Positions 33,560 through 44,064 of a stretch of DNA of 64,000 bases are shown here, in pieces. The notes below the pieces were generated by a model. The model was not told the DNA's origin, ran no database searches, and was given only the letters and a program-made list of their open reading frames with translations. The translations under genes were made by a program, and so were the position numbers. Origin of the DNA: Staphylococcus argenteus (GTDB lineage Bacteria > Bacillota > Bacilli > Staphylococcales > Staphylococcaceae); assembly GCF_000236925.1 (NCBI RefSeq), contig NC_016941.1, forward strand, positions 1,364,001 through 1,428,000, written 5' to 3'. Numbering within the stretch: position 1 is the first letter of the stretch; every line of letters starts with the position of its first letter.

Positions 33560-36358
33560 CTAGTTATTTTTTAATGCATTTTCTATAATTTTACTTTGAA
33601 CAAGTTTATGAATCTCGCCGTCACCTTCAGCTGGTGCCGCTCTTTGTATTCTGCCATGGTAGCTTAAATCATACTTATCTGATACAAGTACTTTAACATA
33701 TGGATAAACATATAACCATGCACCTTGATTTTTAGGTTCTTCTTGAACCCAAGATACTTCTTCAAGATTTGGTAACTGTTCTAATAATGATCCAATTTCT
33801 TCTTCTGGGAACGGATATAGTCTTTCAATAGCTACTAATAATACCGTTTCATCAGGATTTTTAGCTAAAGCTTCTTTTAAATCAATAAACATTTTTCCGG
33901 TTGCCAATATTACCTTTGTAACTTTATCTACTTGATGCGGCTCCGTTAAAATTGGCTCAAAGCCACCTGACGTAAATTCATCAATTGGTTTTGCAACCGT
34001 CTTATTTCTTAACAAGCTTTTAGGTGACATGACAACTAATGGTCTCATTTGTTCAGATCCAAGACTAGCCGCCTGTGCACGTAATAAATGGAAATAGTTA
34101 CTTGAACTTGATAAGTTTACGACCGTACAATTATTTTCAGCCGCTAACTGTAAAAATCTTTCAAGTCGTGCAGATGAATGTTCAGGCCCTTGTCCTTCGT
34201 ACGCATGTGGTAAGAATAATGTTAAACCAGAACGTTCACCCCATTTTGAACGAGAACTAAATAAGAAGTTGTCAAAGATCATCTGTGACATATTGGCAAA
34301 GTCACCATATTGTGCTTCCCATATGTTAAAACTTTCTTTATTTTCTACATTATAACCATATTCAAAACCTACGACAGCAGCTTCTGATAACGGTGAATTG
34401 TGAATATCAAAAGTTGCTTTTTGATCAGGTACATGGTGTAAAGGTGTATACGTATCACCTGTTTCTTCGTCATGTAATACAGCATGTCTATGGCTAAACG
34501 TACCACGTTCACTATCTTGACCAGTTAAACGAATTGGTCTTCCGTCTTGTAAAATCGTAGCAAATGCAAGTTGCTCTGCTTGAGCCCAATCAACTAAACC
34601 ACCTTCTTGGTTAAAAGGCTCATGACGTTTCTCAAGTACTTTATTTAATTTCTTAAGAATGTTAAATCCTTCAGGATACGTTAACAATGCGTCATTAATT
34701 TCTTTCAAATGCTCAAACGTAAAAGATTGTTTATCAGCTTGTAAAGGTAATGCGAGATCAGATGGTTTCTCCATATCTGGATTATCCATTTTATCAGCTT
34801 TATCAATCTTATCATGCGCTTGTCTTAATTCCTTTTGTACTTGATCAATAAATGCATGCATTTCATCTTCTGAAATCACACCTTCTTCAACAAGCTTTTT
34901 GCCAAATACATATTCTACAGAGTCATGTTTGCGAATATTCTGATAAGGAACAGGATTCGTAATTGAAGGTTCATCCATTTCGTTATGACCATAACGACGA
35001 TAACCTACTAGATCAATTACTACATCTTTATGAAACTCTTTTCTAAATTCCATGGCAATGTCAATGGCTTCAATTGTAGCTTCTACATCATCAGCATTGA
35101 CGTGGAAAATAGGTACATCATATCCTTTAGCTACATCAGTAGAATACGTTGTTGAACGTGCATCGATTGGTTCAGTTGTAAAACCAATTCTATTGTTCGT
35201 AATGATATGCAATGAACCGCCCGTTGAATAACCTTTCAAGTTACCTAAGTTCATTGTCTCAAAGTTAATACCTTGACCTGGATACGCAGCATCACCATGA
35301 ATGATGATTGGCATCGCTTTATGATGATCAGTTGTCGGTGCACCAGCACGATGTGTATCATCTTGAGCCGCTCTTGTTCGACCCTCAACAACCGGTGCAA
35401 CAATTTCCAAGTGACTTGGATTGTTAGCTAGTGCGATTCGTTGAGTTGTACCATAAGAGTCAGTAGTCTTTATGCCACCTAAATGATACTTTACATCTCC
35501 AGTCCAACCAGCAGTTAATTGCAAACTACCATCCTCAGGTAAAAATTTCATTGGATCTGTATGCATAAATTCTGAAATCATCATTTCGTAAGGTTTTTCT
35601 AGAACATGCGTTAAGACATTTAAACGTCCACGGTGAGCCATGCCTATTTGTATATTTTTAATACCTTCCTTAGCAGCGATTGTGATTGTTCGTTGTAACA
35701 TTGGAACAAGCGCGTCTACCCCTTCAATTGAAAAGCGCTTTGCACCAACGAAATTTTTATGAAGATATTTTTCAAAACCTTCAACATATGCTAGTTTTTT
35801 AAAAAGTGCCCTTTTTTCATTATTATTTAACGTTACTTTATACGGCGTTTCAATTCTTCGTTTTAACCAACCACGTTCAGTATTATTATTAATATGTGTA
35901 TACTCAAATGCGATTGGTCCTTTGTAACGTTTTTCCATTCTTAAAATTGCTTCATAAGCATTATCATAAATGTCGGCAAAGTGATCTGAAACAATTCCTG
36001 CTGAAATACCTTCCAAAGTCTGTTGATCTAAATCAAAATCTTCAATTTCTAATTTAGGCACATGTTTCCTTTTCGGAGGATTTACAGGATAAATATCGGC
36101 TTTGAGATGCCCATATTGGCGAATATTATCAATCAAACGCATAACACGTTTAATCGTTCCATCACTATTTTGACTACTTGTACCTTTTAATGCAGGTACA
36201 ATTGTGTCATCATTTTTAATTGTACTGAATAAGACTTGCAAATCTTCTGGCACTGATGATGGATCTTGTAAAAAGTCATCATATAGATCTAACATAAGAC
36301 CTAAATTTGCGCCGAAGTTTACAGGAGCCTCTGAAACTTCTTTTCTTTCGTTAGTCAT
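33560..36358 (-). CDS. odhA: 2-oxoglutarate dehydrogenase E1
   Basis: 932 aa thiamine-diphosphate enzyme that decarboxylates 2-oxoglutarate and passes succinyl to OdhB. N-terminal segment ([20 protein letters not shown]) typical of Bacillales OdhA. The ThDP-binding region is around GDAAYPGQG (about residues 353-361). HRGRLNVL (about 242) and the transketolase-type pyrimidine domain (about 585-780, with [11 protein letters not shown] and [15 protein letters not shown]) are present. The ATG follows GGAGGGTG. First gene of odhAB; the promoter must lie in 36359-36452. Confidence 0.96.
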   Translation of the reverse strand: MTNERKEVSEAPVNFGANLGLMLDLYDDFLQDPSSVPEDLQVLFSTIKNDDTIVPALKGTSSQNSDGTIKRVMRLIDNIRQYGHLKADIYPVNPPKRKHVPKLEIEDFDLDQQTLEGISAGIVSDHFADIYDNAYEAILRMEKRYKGPIAFEYTHINNNTERGWLKRRIETPYKVTLNNNEKRALFKKLAYVEGFEKYLHKNFVGAKRFSIEGVDALVPMLQRTITIAAKEGIKNIQIGMAHRGRLNVLTHVLEKPYEMMISEFMHTDPMKFLPEDGSLQLTAGWTGDVKYHLGGIKTTDSYGTTQRIALANNPSHLEIVAPVVEGRTRAAQDDTHRAGAPTTDHHKAMPIIIHGDAAYPGQGINFETMNLGNLKGYSTGGSLHIITNNRIGFTTEPIDARSTTYSTDVAKGYDVPIFHVNADDVEATIEAIDIAMEFRKEFHKDVVIDLVGYRRYGHNEMDEPSITNPVPYQNIRKHDSVEYVFGKKLVEEGVISEDEMHAFIDQVQKELRQAHDKIDKADKMDNPDMEKPSDLALPLQADKQSFTFEHLKEINDALLTYPEGFNILKKLNKVLEKRHEPFNQEGGLVDWAQAEQLAFATILQDGRPIRLTGQDSERGTFSHRHAVLHDEETGDTYTPLHHVPDQKATFDIHNSPLSEAAVVGFEYGYNVENKESFNIWEAQYGDFANMSQMIFDNFLFSSRSKWGERSGLTLFLPHAYEGQGPEHSSARLERFLQLAAENNCTVVNLSSSSNYFHLLRAQAASLGSEQMRPLVVMSPKSLLRNKTVAKPIDEFTSGGFEPILTEPHQVDKVTKVILATGKMFIDLKEALAKNPDETVLLVAIERLYPFPEEEIGSLLEQLPNLEEVSWVQEEPKNQGAWLYVYPYVKVLVSDKYDLSYHGRIQRAAPAEGDGEIHKLVQSKIIENALKNN

Positions 36359-36452
36359 TTTACACCCTCCACAAAAATGTTGAAACGCTTACAATGTAAT
36401 AATATCACTATTTAGTTATTTGTTAAAGTAGATTTACCTATTTATCCACGAA

Positions 36453-36484
36453 AAAGAAGAATCAACAAAAACGTTGATTCTTCT
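36453..36484 (-). terminator. Terminator of arlRS
   Basis: A 12-13 bp perfect stem (AGAAGAATCAAC / GTTGATTCTTCT) with a 7-base loop, followed on the minus strand by TTTTTCG, 60 bases after arlS and before the odhA promoter. Confidence 0.85.
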
Positions 36485-36543
36485 AGGGTTTTAGATGTAT
36501 TTAATGATAAAGTTTGTGATGTTTTTCTCAATAAAACAGTCGT

Positions 36544-37899
36544 TTAAAATATTATCTTAAATGTTGTTCCCTTGTTGATTTCACTTTTTATTTTTATAGT
36601 ACCACCATTTAACTGTATGATTTTTTGCGCAATTGATAGCCCTAATCCATTACCACCTTGACTTCTAGACCTAGACTTATCAACACGATAAAAACGATCA
36701 AAAATGAAATCTTGATCTTCTTTAGGAATACCAATCCCATGATCTGTTATCTCGATAATCTTCTGCTTATTCTTTAATCTTGTTTTTACTTTAATTTTTT
36801 TATTTTTAACGTCATATTTAATGGCATTGTCAATAAATATTAAAAATAATTGTTCAAATTGATGCGGTTTCATTTTAATTTCAAGGTTTTTAGAAGTAAG
36901 ATCTGTTTCAAATTGATAATCCGGATGTAATTGTTTCAAAGAATGAATTCTTGAACGAATTTCATCATTAATATGAACTACTAGTGTTTCTGAAGAAATA
37001 TCATTCACATCACCTTTTGTGAGTTCAAGTAATTCTTCTACCAATTTAATAATACGATTCATTTCTTCAATTGAAATATTTAAAGATTCCTCTAGTACTG
37101 CCGGGTCTTTTTTACCCCAACGTTGAATTAAGTTTAAGTGTCCTTGAATGATTTGAAGTGGTGTTCTTAATTCATGGGACGCATCTTCAACAAATTGACG
37201 TTGTTGATTGAACGATTCTTCAATTTGACTCATCATTTCGTTAAATGTGTTTGCTAAATTATCAATTTCTTCATAATTTGTGTTTAATTGCAACTTATTT
37301 TGAAAACCATCGCGTCTAATCTCAATCATTTTATTGGATAAACTTACAAGTGGTTTAGTGATTTGCGTTGAAAATACATAACTAATCGTCGCCGTAATAA
37401 TTGTTGCAATGACACCAAATGCTAGTGCAATAATATATAATGATTTAACAATGTTATCGTAATTTTCAAGGGAGTGAATTAATAAACTGTACCCCTTAAA
37501 ATCTTGAGTCGTAATAGGCTCTTTAATTATCAAATAATCTATACCTTTATAACGCTTTTTAATTACACGGTCAAAATATCTATGTTCATATCCTGGTTCA
37601 ACGCGTACTGTATTATCATTTGAAGTTTCAAATAATTTATTATTGTGTTCATCATATATAATTATTTCTTGAAAATTTCCTAATGAAGCATTCAAATCTA
37701 ATGCAGAAATATCTTTAACAGGCTTAGAATGAAAAAGATTGTTTATATCACTCGAACTTCGCTCTGCATCATCAAGTTCACTATTGTGTAATGTATCTTT
37801 CAAGAAAAATATTATAATCAAACAGAATAAGAAAATAGTAACAAAAGTAATCATCGTTGTGACAATAATCCAGTTATTGCGCAATTTACGTTTTGTCAT
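36544..37899 (-). CDS. arlS: Sensor histidine kinase ArlS
   Basis: 451 aa membrane sensor. Two membrane segments (about 10-32 and 155-178) enclose an extracellular sensor region of about 120 residues. HAMP domain (about 178-230), phospho-acceptor His near residue 242 in [11 protein letters not shown], and an ATPase domain with N box FIDNAIKYD (about 352-360), DHGIGIP and the G box [11 protein letters not shown]. It phosphorylates ArlR; in S. aureus the pair controls adhesion, autolysis, capsule and (through mgrA) large surface proteins, including ebh. It overlaps arlR by four bases. Confidence 0.95.
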   Translation of the reverse strand: MTKRKLRNNWIIVTTMITFVTIFLFCLIIIFFLKDTLHNSELDDAERSSSDINNLFHSKPVKDISALDLNASLGNFQEIIIYDEHNNKLFETSNDNTVRVEPGYEHRYFDRVIKKRYKGIDYLIIKEPITTQDFKGYSLLIHSLENYDNIVKSLYIIALAFGVIATIITATISYVFSTQITKPLVSLSNKMIEIRRDGFQNKLQLNTNYEEIDNLANTFNEMMSQIEESFNQQRQFVEDASHELRTPLQIIQGHLNLIQRWGKKDPAVLEESLNISIEEMNRIIKLVEELLELTKGDVNDISSETLVVHINDEIRSRIHSLKQLHPDYQFETDLTSKNLEIKMKPHQFEQLFLIFIDNAIKYDVKNKKIKVKTRLKNKQKIIEITDHGIGIPKEDQDFIFDRFYRVDKSRSRSQGGNGLGLSIAQKIIQLNGGTIKIKSEINKGTTFKIIF

Positions 37900-38555
37900 C
37901 GTATCACATACCCTACGCCACGTACGGTTTCAATCATTTTATCGCGATCATATGGTTTTAATTTATTACGTAAATATCTAATATAAACGTCAACTACATT
38001 TGTTTCAACTTCACTGTTATAACCCCAAACATGATTTAAAATTTGCTCTCGCTGCATAACGTGATTTTTATTTTCAGCAAGTAAATATAATAAATCATAC
38101 TCCGTCTTAGTTAAATCTATTTCAGCACCATTTACAGTAACTTTAAAAGCGTTTTTATCAATCGTTATACCATTAACATCAATAATATCTTTTTGTGGTT
38201 GTCGACGTAATATAGCGCGAATTCTAGCTAAAAGTTCTTCTATATCAAACGGTTTAACAATATAGTCATCTGCCCCATAATCAAGACCGGCTACTTTGTC
38301 ATAAGTATCACTTTTAGCTGTAATAATTATGATTGGTGTAGATTGATGTTGTCTTATTTTCCGACAAATTTCTAAACCATTAATCGACGGTAGCATTAAA
38401 TCTAAAATAATTAAATCATAGTAATGACTAAGCGCCTTGTCTAAACCATCTTGTCCATCGTATTCTGTATCAACATTGTAATTTTCATGTGTGAGTTCTA
38501 ATTCGATAAATCTTGCTAAATTTTGTTCATCTTCTACTATTAAAATTTGCGTCAT
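37896..38555 (-). CDS. arlR: Response regulator ArlR
   Basis: 219 aa OmpR/PhoB-type regulator. Receiver domain (1-115) with acidic pocket Asp8/Glu9-type residues in VEDEQ, the phospho-acceptor Asp in LILDLMLP (about residue 52), Thr in IIITAK and Lys in VKPF. C-terminal winged-helix DNA-binding domain (about 125-219; [24 protein letters not shown]). The ATG follows TGAGGTG. First gene of arlRS. The family binds direct repeats near promoters; the mgrA gene itself is not in this window. Confidence 0.96.
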   Translation of the reverse strand: MTQILIVEDEQNLARFIELELTHENYNVDTEYDGQDGLDKALSHYYDLIILDLMLPSINGLEICRKIRQHQSTPIIIITAKSDTYDKVAGLDYGADDYIVKPFDIEELLARIRAILRRQPQKDIIDVNGITIDKNAFKVTVNGAEIDLTKTEYDLLYLLAENKNHVMQREQILNHVWGYNSEVETNVVDVYIRYLRNKLKPYDRDKMIETVRGVGYVIR

Positions 38556-39116
38556 TTGTGCACCTCATATTACGACTTTTTCTAATAAGGTAATATATAT
38601 TAAATTTTGTATTTTTCCATACAATAGTTGTTTTACAAATTAGTTTGTTTACATTTAAATTTTATCACAAATCAATAACCGTGGTTCGAATTTTTCAGAG
38701 TTAAATCATTAATTATTTATTAACTTAACTACCAAGCATCGACTTTACAGAACATTTTCAAATTTTATTGTTTACTCTAGCATAAAACGATTTATTTTAT
38801 AAAAGAAGTAGTATCATATAGGTAAATTTAGTTCTGAACGTTATGTTTAATTCGTTGTGAAAATAACTTTGAAGCTGCAACATTAATATTTCTATTTTCA
38901 CATAATATGAATTACTTAAACATAATCAGGTCCATATTTGAATAAATATCGATTTAATCTTACAAATTTTAATAAGTGATGTAAATTAATATTCTAATTT
39001 CATTAGTAACTGCAATTCCAGCATTATTTTCGATTTTTTTTATACTTTGAAATTGCATGATAACGCGCTTTATTTGCATTTCTTAAAAATTTTCTTAAAA
39101 AAGTTTTAGTTTCTAA
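38556..39116. other. Gene-free, AT-rich region upstream of arlR
   Basis: About 560 bases between arlR and isrR with no supported gene. It must contain the arlRS promoter(s) on the minus strand; several TATAAT-like hexamers exist, but none has a convincing -35, so I do not place one. I see no strong hairpin. Confidence 0.6.
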
Positions 39117-39170
39117 TTGACAATGATTCTCATTAATGTATAATAGTAGTTGAAAATGATTATCAATACC
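39117..39170 (+). promoter_or_regulatory. isrR promoter with two Fur boxes
   Basis: Promoter TTGACA (39117-39122), 16-base spacer, TATAAT (39139-39144). One Fur box overlaps the spacer (GACAATGATTCTCATTAAT, 39119-39137) and the second spans the start site (GAAAATGATTATCAATACC, 39152-39170). Both closely match GATAATGATTATCATTATC, so iron-replete Fur should repress strongly. Confidence 0.85.
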
Positions 39171-39325
39171 ACATAGAACATCCCCCCCACAACGTTTCGT
39201 TCATGTTGGATTGGTCATTTTCAGATATTCCCCTTTTATATGCCCGTAAAAGACAATATACGTTATAACAACGTTTTATAAAAGCAGTAAACCCTTACGA
39301 CACTTTAGGTTTACTGCTTTTGTTA
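39152..39325 (+). ncRNA. isrR: Iron-responsive small RNA IsrR
   Basis: No coding frame. From the promoter start near 39152 to the end of a terminator (stem AAAAGCAGTAAACC / GGTTTACTGCTTTT, 39279-39322) is about 174 nt, the published size of S. aureus IsrR. Three C-rich motifs suited to pairing with Shine-Dalgarno sequences are present: a run of seven C at 39182-39188, CCCC at 39230-39233 and CCC at 39243-39245. Position between arlR and a PAP2/pgpB gene also matches. IsrR represses iron-containing, non-essential enzymes during iron starvation. Confidence 0.88.
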
Positions 39326-39338
39326 TGTTCTTTAATAT

Positions 39339-39953
39339 TTAATTTAGTAATTTATTTCTTAGTAACAACGTTGATAAAACAATGCAAAATACGCCACCTA
39401 TAATACCAGCAATAATATCAGTTGGATAATGTACACCAAGATAAACACGAGATATTGAAATTAATAAAATCATCATTGCACAAATTCCTATAAGTAGACC
39501 TTTTGTATTACCATGTCCTAAGCGATTTAAAATGTAAATACCACTTCCAAAATATGCAGTTGAACCCATTGCATGTCCACTCGGAAAACTGAATCCTGTA
39601 ATATCAATTAAACGTAATAATGTTGGTCTTTCTCTATCAAAAATATTTTTTAATGCTGGATTTAAGATTCCTGATAGAGCCATTGTTAATGCGAAAAATA
39701 ATGCTTCTATTTTATGGCGTTTTAACATTAAATACGCCACAAGAAGTAATGAAATACATAACATTGCCCATACTTCACCTACTTTAGTAGCACCAAGCAT
39801 AATAGATGTCGTTATGAAACTCTCGGATGCATAAATAAATTCATAAACTTCATTGTCAATCCATTTTCCAAGTCTTGATTCATGGAAAAAAGCGATAATC
39901 CCAAAAACCAAGGTAAAAACGATGAGCAATGAGATACGTTTCCATTGACTCAT
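39339..39953 (-). CDS. PAP2-family phosphatase (PgpB-like)
   Basis: 204 aa membrane phosphatase with six membrane segments. The three PAP2 motifs are present: KNIFDRERP (about residues 108-116), PSGHAMGST (about 127-135) and SRVYLGVHYPTD (about 170-181), with the catalytic His pair intact. Likely dephosphorylates a lipid pyrophosphate or phosphate such as undecaprenyl pyrophosphate or phosphatidylglycerol phosphate. It is 16 bases after murG, which uses an undecaprenyl-linked substrate, so recycling of that carrier is an attractive but unproven role. The terminator shared with isrR lies at 39279-39322. Confidence 0.85.
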   Translation of the reverse strand: MSQWKRISLLIVFTLVFGIIAFFHESRLGKWIDNEVYEFIYASESFITTSIMLGATKVGEVWAMLCISLLLVAYLMLKRHKIEALFFALTMALSGILNPALKNIFDRERPTLLRLIDITGFSFPSGHAMGSTAYFGSGIYILNRLGHGNTKGLLIGICAMMILLISISRVYLGVHYPTDIIAGIIGGVFCIVLSTLLLRNKLLN

Positions 39954-39969
39954 AAAGCATTACCTCCCA

Positions 39970-41040
39970 TTAATTCAATGCATCTTTAATCATCTTATTA
40001 AATAAAGCTTCTTTTGTATAACTTTGTTCATAAGCTTTCATCTCATTGATGATATTTGTTCTATCCTTTTCTATAACATTTAATTCTTCTAATAATTTTT
40101 CCGCAGTTAATAGTTCTTCCTCGATAGTCTTAGCATAACCTTTTTTAGCAAAATGTTTTGCATTATCAATTTGGTCACCACGTGATTGATCTAAACCTAA
40201 TGGCACTAATAACATTGGAATTCGTAATGTTAAAAATTCATAAATAGCATTTGATCCTGCTCTACTTATAACTGTATCTGTGATTGCTAATAAATCAGTT
40301 AAATCTTCTTTAACAAATTCATATTGTACATAGCCAGATTTCTTTACTTGATCATCTTTCAAACCCTTACCAGTTAAATGTATAATTTGGTATTGATGGA
40401 GTAATGCATCTAAATTCTCTCTAATAATTTCATTTAGCTTTTTACTACCTAAACTTCCACCCATAACGAGTAGTACTTTTTTATTATTATTAAAGCATGT
40501 CAATTGGTAACCTTTGTGAGCACTACCACTTTTTAAATCTTCACGAATTGTAGCTCCTATAAAGTCTGCTTTGTCTTTTGGTAAGTAATTTAACGTTTCT
40601 TCAAACGTAGTATAAATTTTCTTGGCAAATTTAAGTGCAATTTTATTTGCTAAGCCAGGCGTTAAGTCAGATTCATGGATAATTGTTGGTATTTTCAAAG
40701 ATTTAGCTGCTATCACAACAGGTACTGATACAAAACCACCTTTTGAAAATAATAAATCTGGTTTTTCCTTTTTCAAAACTTTGCGAGCATCTAAAATACC
40801 TTTCAATACTTTAAATACATCTTTTGCATTTTCTAATGAAATGTATCTTCTTAATTTACCACTCGAAATAGGATAATACGTAATTTCTGGTAATTGTGTT
40901 TCAATCATTTCTCTTTCAATTCCATTTTTAGAACCAATATAAAACGCTTCATGACCTTGGGATAATGCAGTCGGAATCAAACTTAAATTTACTGAAACAT
41001 GTCCAACTGTACCGCCACCGGTAAACGCGATTTTCGTCAT
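39970..41040 (-). CDS. murG: UDP-GlcNAc:lipid I N-acetylglucosaminyltransferase MurG
   Basis: 356 aa peripheral membrane glycosyltransferase making lipid II. N-terminal glycine loop GGGTVGHV (residues 8-15), second loop MGGSLGSKK (about 192-200), and donor-binding segment ISRAGSNAIYEFL (about 258-270). The ATG at 41040 follows AGAGGTAAT; a TTG at 41043 is in frame but less likely. In staphylococci murG lies outside the main division cluster, as here. Operon with the GNAT gene (11-base gap) and the PAP2 gene. Confidence 0.95.
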   Translation of the reverse strand: MTKIAFTGGGTVGHVSVNLSLIPTALSQGHEAFYIGSKNGIEREMIETQLPEITYYPISSGKLRRYISLENAKDVFKVLKGILDARKVLKKEKPDLLFSKGGFVSVPVVIAAKSLKIPTIIHESDLTPGLANKIALKFAKKIYTTFEETLNYLPKDKADFIGATIREDLKSGSAHKGYQLTCFNNNKKVLLVMGGSLGSKKLNEIIRENLDALLHQYQIIHLTGKGLKDDQVKKSGYVQYEFVKEDLTDLLAITDTVISRAGSNAIYEFLTLRIPMLLVPLGLDQSRGDQIDNAKHFAKKGYAKTIEEELLTAEKLLEELNVIEKDRTNIINEMKAYEQSYTKEALFNKMIKDALN

Positions 41041-41051
41041 CAATATTACCT

Positions 41052-41561
41052 CTATTCTTTTAAATTTTTATAATATGCATAAAAAGGTTCACCTTTATCA
41101 TAAGGAGGATATTCCATTAATTGCTCTCCTACTTTATGAAAACCGAATTTGGCAAATAAACCTTGAGCTGGCTTATTTAAAGCAAATGTATCCGTTAAAA
41201 TAACGTCAGCTCCACGTGCTTTCACTACATCAATAACATAATTAAATAATTCCGTTGCTGCACCTTTATAATCTTTGGATCCCGTTAAACGATGTATTAC
41301 AAAAGCACCTTCTCTATTTACAGGCCAGTCAATGTCATCATACCATTCTGCTTGATTTTGGTCGACAACTATAAAGCCATAAATTTTGTCATTGTCCTCT
41401 AAAACATATAGATAGTCTTTCGCAATGTCTTCTTCGAAATGTTCCATAAGTGGGTACTGATCGTCCCATTGTTCGTTGTCGTGTTCCTTCATAATTTCTT
41501 TTGCTTCTTCTACAAGATTTAAAATTTGATCTAAATCTGTCATTTTACCTAGACGGATCAT
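41052..41561 (-). CDS. GNAT-family N-acetyltransferase
   Basis: 169 aa single GNAT domain. The acetyl-CoA-binding loop is around RLTGSKDYKGAATELF (about residues 92-107), where the usual R/Q-x-x-G-x-G/A motif is partly kept, and the C-terminal FAKFGFHKVGE is a family landmark. The acceptor is unknown. The ATG at 41561 lies eight bases after AAGGAG; a GTG at 41570 overlaps that site. First gene of a unit with murG and the PAP2 gene. Confidence 0.82.
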   Translation of the reverse strand: MIRLGKMTDLDQILNLVEEAKEIMKEHDNEQWDDQYPLMEHFEEDIAKDYLYVLEDNDKIYGFIVVDQNQAEWYDDIDWPVNREGAFVIHRLTGSKDYKGAATELFNYVIDVVKARGADVILTDTFALNKPAQGLFAKFGFHKVGEQLMEYPPYDKGEPFYAYYKNLKE

Positions 41562-41880
41562 GTACGTCACTCCTTATTATAAAATTAAAATGTGTTTTAT
41601 TGCACATGTTAATCATACACACTATCGTGATACTTTAAACGTTTATTGTGCATGAAAAACAGTAATTATAAAACATTGGGATAATAGTAGTCGATAAAAG
41701 TATCATATACCAATATGAAAGGTGGTAATAGTCATAAATCTAGCTTTATATATTGAATTTATACAACCTTAATAATTAAAATCGAGCACTAAATCAATAA
41801 TAATATTTGATTACTTTGATGACTACCTTTTTACGTGAACGTCTAATTTATATCTTTTGTGCTTCAACGTCAATAAAAGA

Positions 41881-41991
41881 GTTGGGCAGAGATTATAAAA
41901 ACCACTAATGATTTATTATGTAGTGACTCTTAGACATTAACCGAAGTTAATGTGTGCTTATAAATAGGAACACATGAGTAAAACTCATGCA
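41881..41991. repeat. Dispersed intergenic repeat, copy 2
   Basis: Counterpart of 27606-27727: shares CCACTAATGATTTATTATGT (41901-41920), the TAATGTGT region and the hairpin ATGAGTAAAACTCAT, and ends exactly at the left end of the insertion sequence. The stretch 41571-41880 before it holds no gene and nothing I recognise apart from the GNAT promoter region. Confidence 0.7.
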
Positions 41992-43941
41992 TGAGAGGCT
42001 GGGACATAAATCCCTAAAAAACAGCAGTAAGATAATTTTCAATTAGAAAATATCTTACTGCTGTTCTCTATTTATACAATACTTCGTATTGAATGGCTTC
42101 GCTTTCCTAGGGTGCCGTCTCAGCCTCGGTCTTCGACTGGCACTGCTCCCTCAGGAGTCTCACCATTAATACTACGTATTAACATGTAATTTTACTTTTA
42201 AATACTTAAAAAAAATAAGACACTTTCGTATAATTTAATAAATACCACTAAACTAAATTAACGAGGTGCCTTATGTATAAAAATTATAACATGACTCAAC
42301 TTACACTACCAATAGAAACTTCTGTTAGAATTCCTCAAAATGATATATCGCGATATGTTAATGAAATTGTTAAAACGATACCTGATAGCGAATTCGATGA
42401 ATTCAGACATCATCGTGGTGCAACATCCTATCATCCAAAAATGATGTTAAAAATCATCTTATATACATATACTCAATCTGTATTTTCTGGTCGTAGAATA
42501 GAGAAATTACTTCATGACAGTATTCGAATGATGTGGTTAGCTCAAGATCAAACACCTTCTTATAAAACTATTAATCGTTTTAGAGTGAATCCTAATACTG
42601 ATGCGTTAATTGAATCTTTATTTATTCAGTTCCATAGTCAATGTTTAAAGCAAAATCTTATTGATGATAATTCAATTTTTATTGATGGTACAAAAGTAGA
42701 AGCTAGTGCCAATAGATATACATTTGTGTGGAAGAAAAGTATTCAAAATCACGAATCGAAATTGAACGAAAATTCAAAAGCATTTTATCGTGACTTAGTT
42801 GAAGAAAAAATAATACCAGAGATTAAAGAAGATGGAGATAGCGATTTAACAATAGAAGAAATTGATTTAAATGGTAGTCATTTAGATAAAGAAATCGAAG
42901 ATTTATGTCATTCTATTGAGAACGAAGATTGTGCTCAAATTAGAAAACAGACCCGTAAAAAAGAACTGAGATTAAGAAGTTCAAAAATAAACTTGATGAT
43001 TATTCTGAAAGAAAAAGTAAATATGAAGAGCAAAAATCGATTCTTAAAGATAGAAATAGCTTTTCTAAAACTGATCATGATGCAACTTTTATGAGAATGA
43101 AGGAAGACCATATGAAAAATGGCCAACTTAAGCCAGGATACAATTTACAAATAGCGACAAATTCTCAATTTGTTTTATCCTATGACCTATTTCAAAACCC
43201 AACAGATACTAGAACTTTAATTCCATTTTTAACAATGATTCAAAATACCTTCGGTTATATACCAGAGTATATTGTAGCTGATGCAGGTTATGGTAGTGAG
43301 CAAAACTATATGGCTATTATAGATGATTTTAATAAAACACCACTTATTACGTATGGCATGTTTATTAAAGATAAAACTAGAAAGTTTAAAAGTGACATTT
43401 TTAACACTCAAAATTGGAAATATGACGAACTTAATGATGAATTTATATGTCCTAATAACAAAAGAATAGGTTTTAAAAAATATGCATACCGTAATGATAG
43501 ATATGGTTTTAAACGTGACTTCAAACTATATGAATGTGATGACTATTCAGCATGTTCTTTGAGACATCAATGCATGAAGCCAAATTCGAAATCTAATAAG
43601 AAAATTATGAAGAATTATAATTGGGAATACTTTAAAGCCAAAATTAATCAAAAGCTTTCTGAACCAGAAACGAAAAAAATCTATAGTCAAAGAAAAATTG
43701 ATGTAGAGCCTGTTTTTGGATTTATGAAGGCTATTTTGGGTTTCACTCGAATCTCAGTTCGAGGAATAAATAAAGTTAAACGAGAGCTAGGTTTTGTATT
43801 AATGGCACTTAATATAAGGAAAATAGCAGCTCAACGAGCTGTACATTATAAAATGCATATCAAAAAAGCTGATTTCTATCAAATAATTAATAGAAATCAG
43901 CTTTTTTACATTGCATAAGAACTTAATGTGCCAGCCTCTTA
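41992..43941 (+). mobile_element. IS1182-family insertion sequence (IS1272-like)
   Basis: About 1950 bases bounded by imperfect 20-bp inverted repeats: TGAGAGGCTGGGACATAAAT (41992-42011) and, read on the minus strand, TAAGAGGCTGGCACATTAAG (43941-43922), 16 of 20 identical. Size and transposase type match IS1272. Inside the left end is a strong 20-bp hairpin (42020-42065) that may block transcription from outside; a second hairpin at 43866-43907 overlaps the transposase end. No flanking direct repeat is apparent. The transposase is frameshifted, so the copy cannot move by itself. Confidence 0.85.
42273..43918 (+). pseudogene. Frameshifted IS1182-family transposase
   Basis: Two open frames, 42273-43094 and 43091-43918, together encode a typical IS1182/IS1272 transposase of about 548 aa. 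The N-terminal part has the conserved FRHHRGATSYHPKMMLK and a long helical region; the C-terminal part has the DDE-fold segment VADAGYGSEQNY and the Cys-rich region. At about 42970 the frame must shift: after codons KKEL the continuation KKFKNKLDDYSERKSKYEEQ lies in the frame of the second ORF. This equals a net loss of one base (or gain of two). The ATG follows ACGAGGTG. Probably inactive unless suppressed by recoding. Confidence 0.88.
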
Positions 43942-43974
43942 ATGAAAACGATTTCAACTTATTTGATTTAAAAA

Positions 43975-44020
43975 AACACACTTCCTAAAAATACATTTCA
44001 TACTTTTAAGGAAGTGTGTT
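43975..44020 (-). terminator. Terminator of ctpA
   Basis: A 12-bp perfect stem (AACACACTTCCT / AGGAAGTGTGTT) with a loop of about 22 bases and TTTTTTAAA on the minus strand, 45 bases after the ctpA stop. Confidence 0.85.
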
Positions 44021-44064
44021 AATACTTTTTATCTATTAAGTTTTCACTAATTATCTATCAAAAA

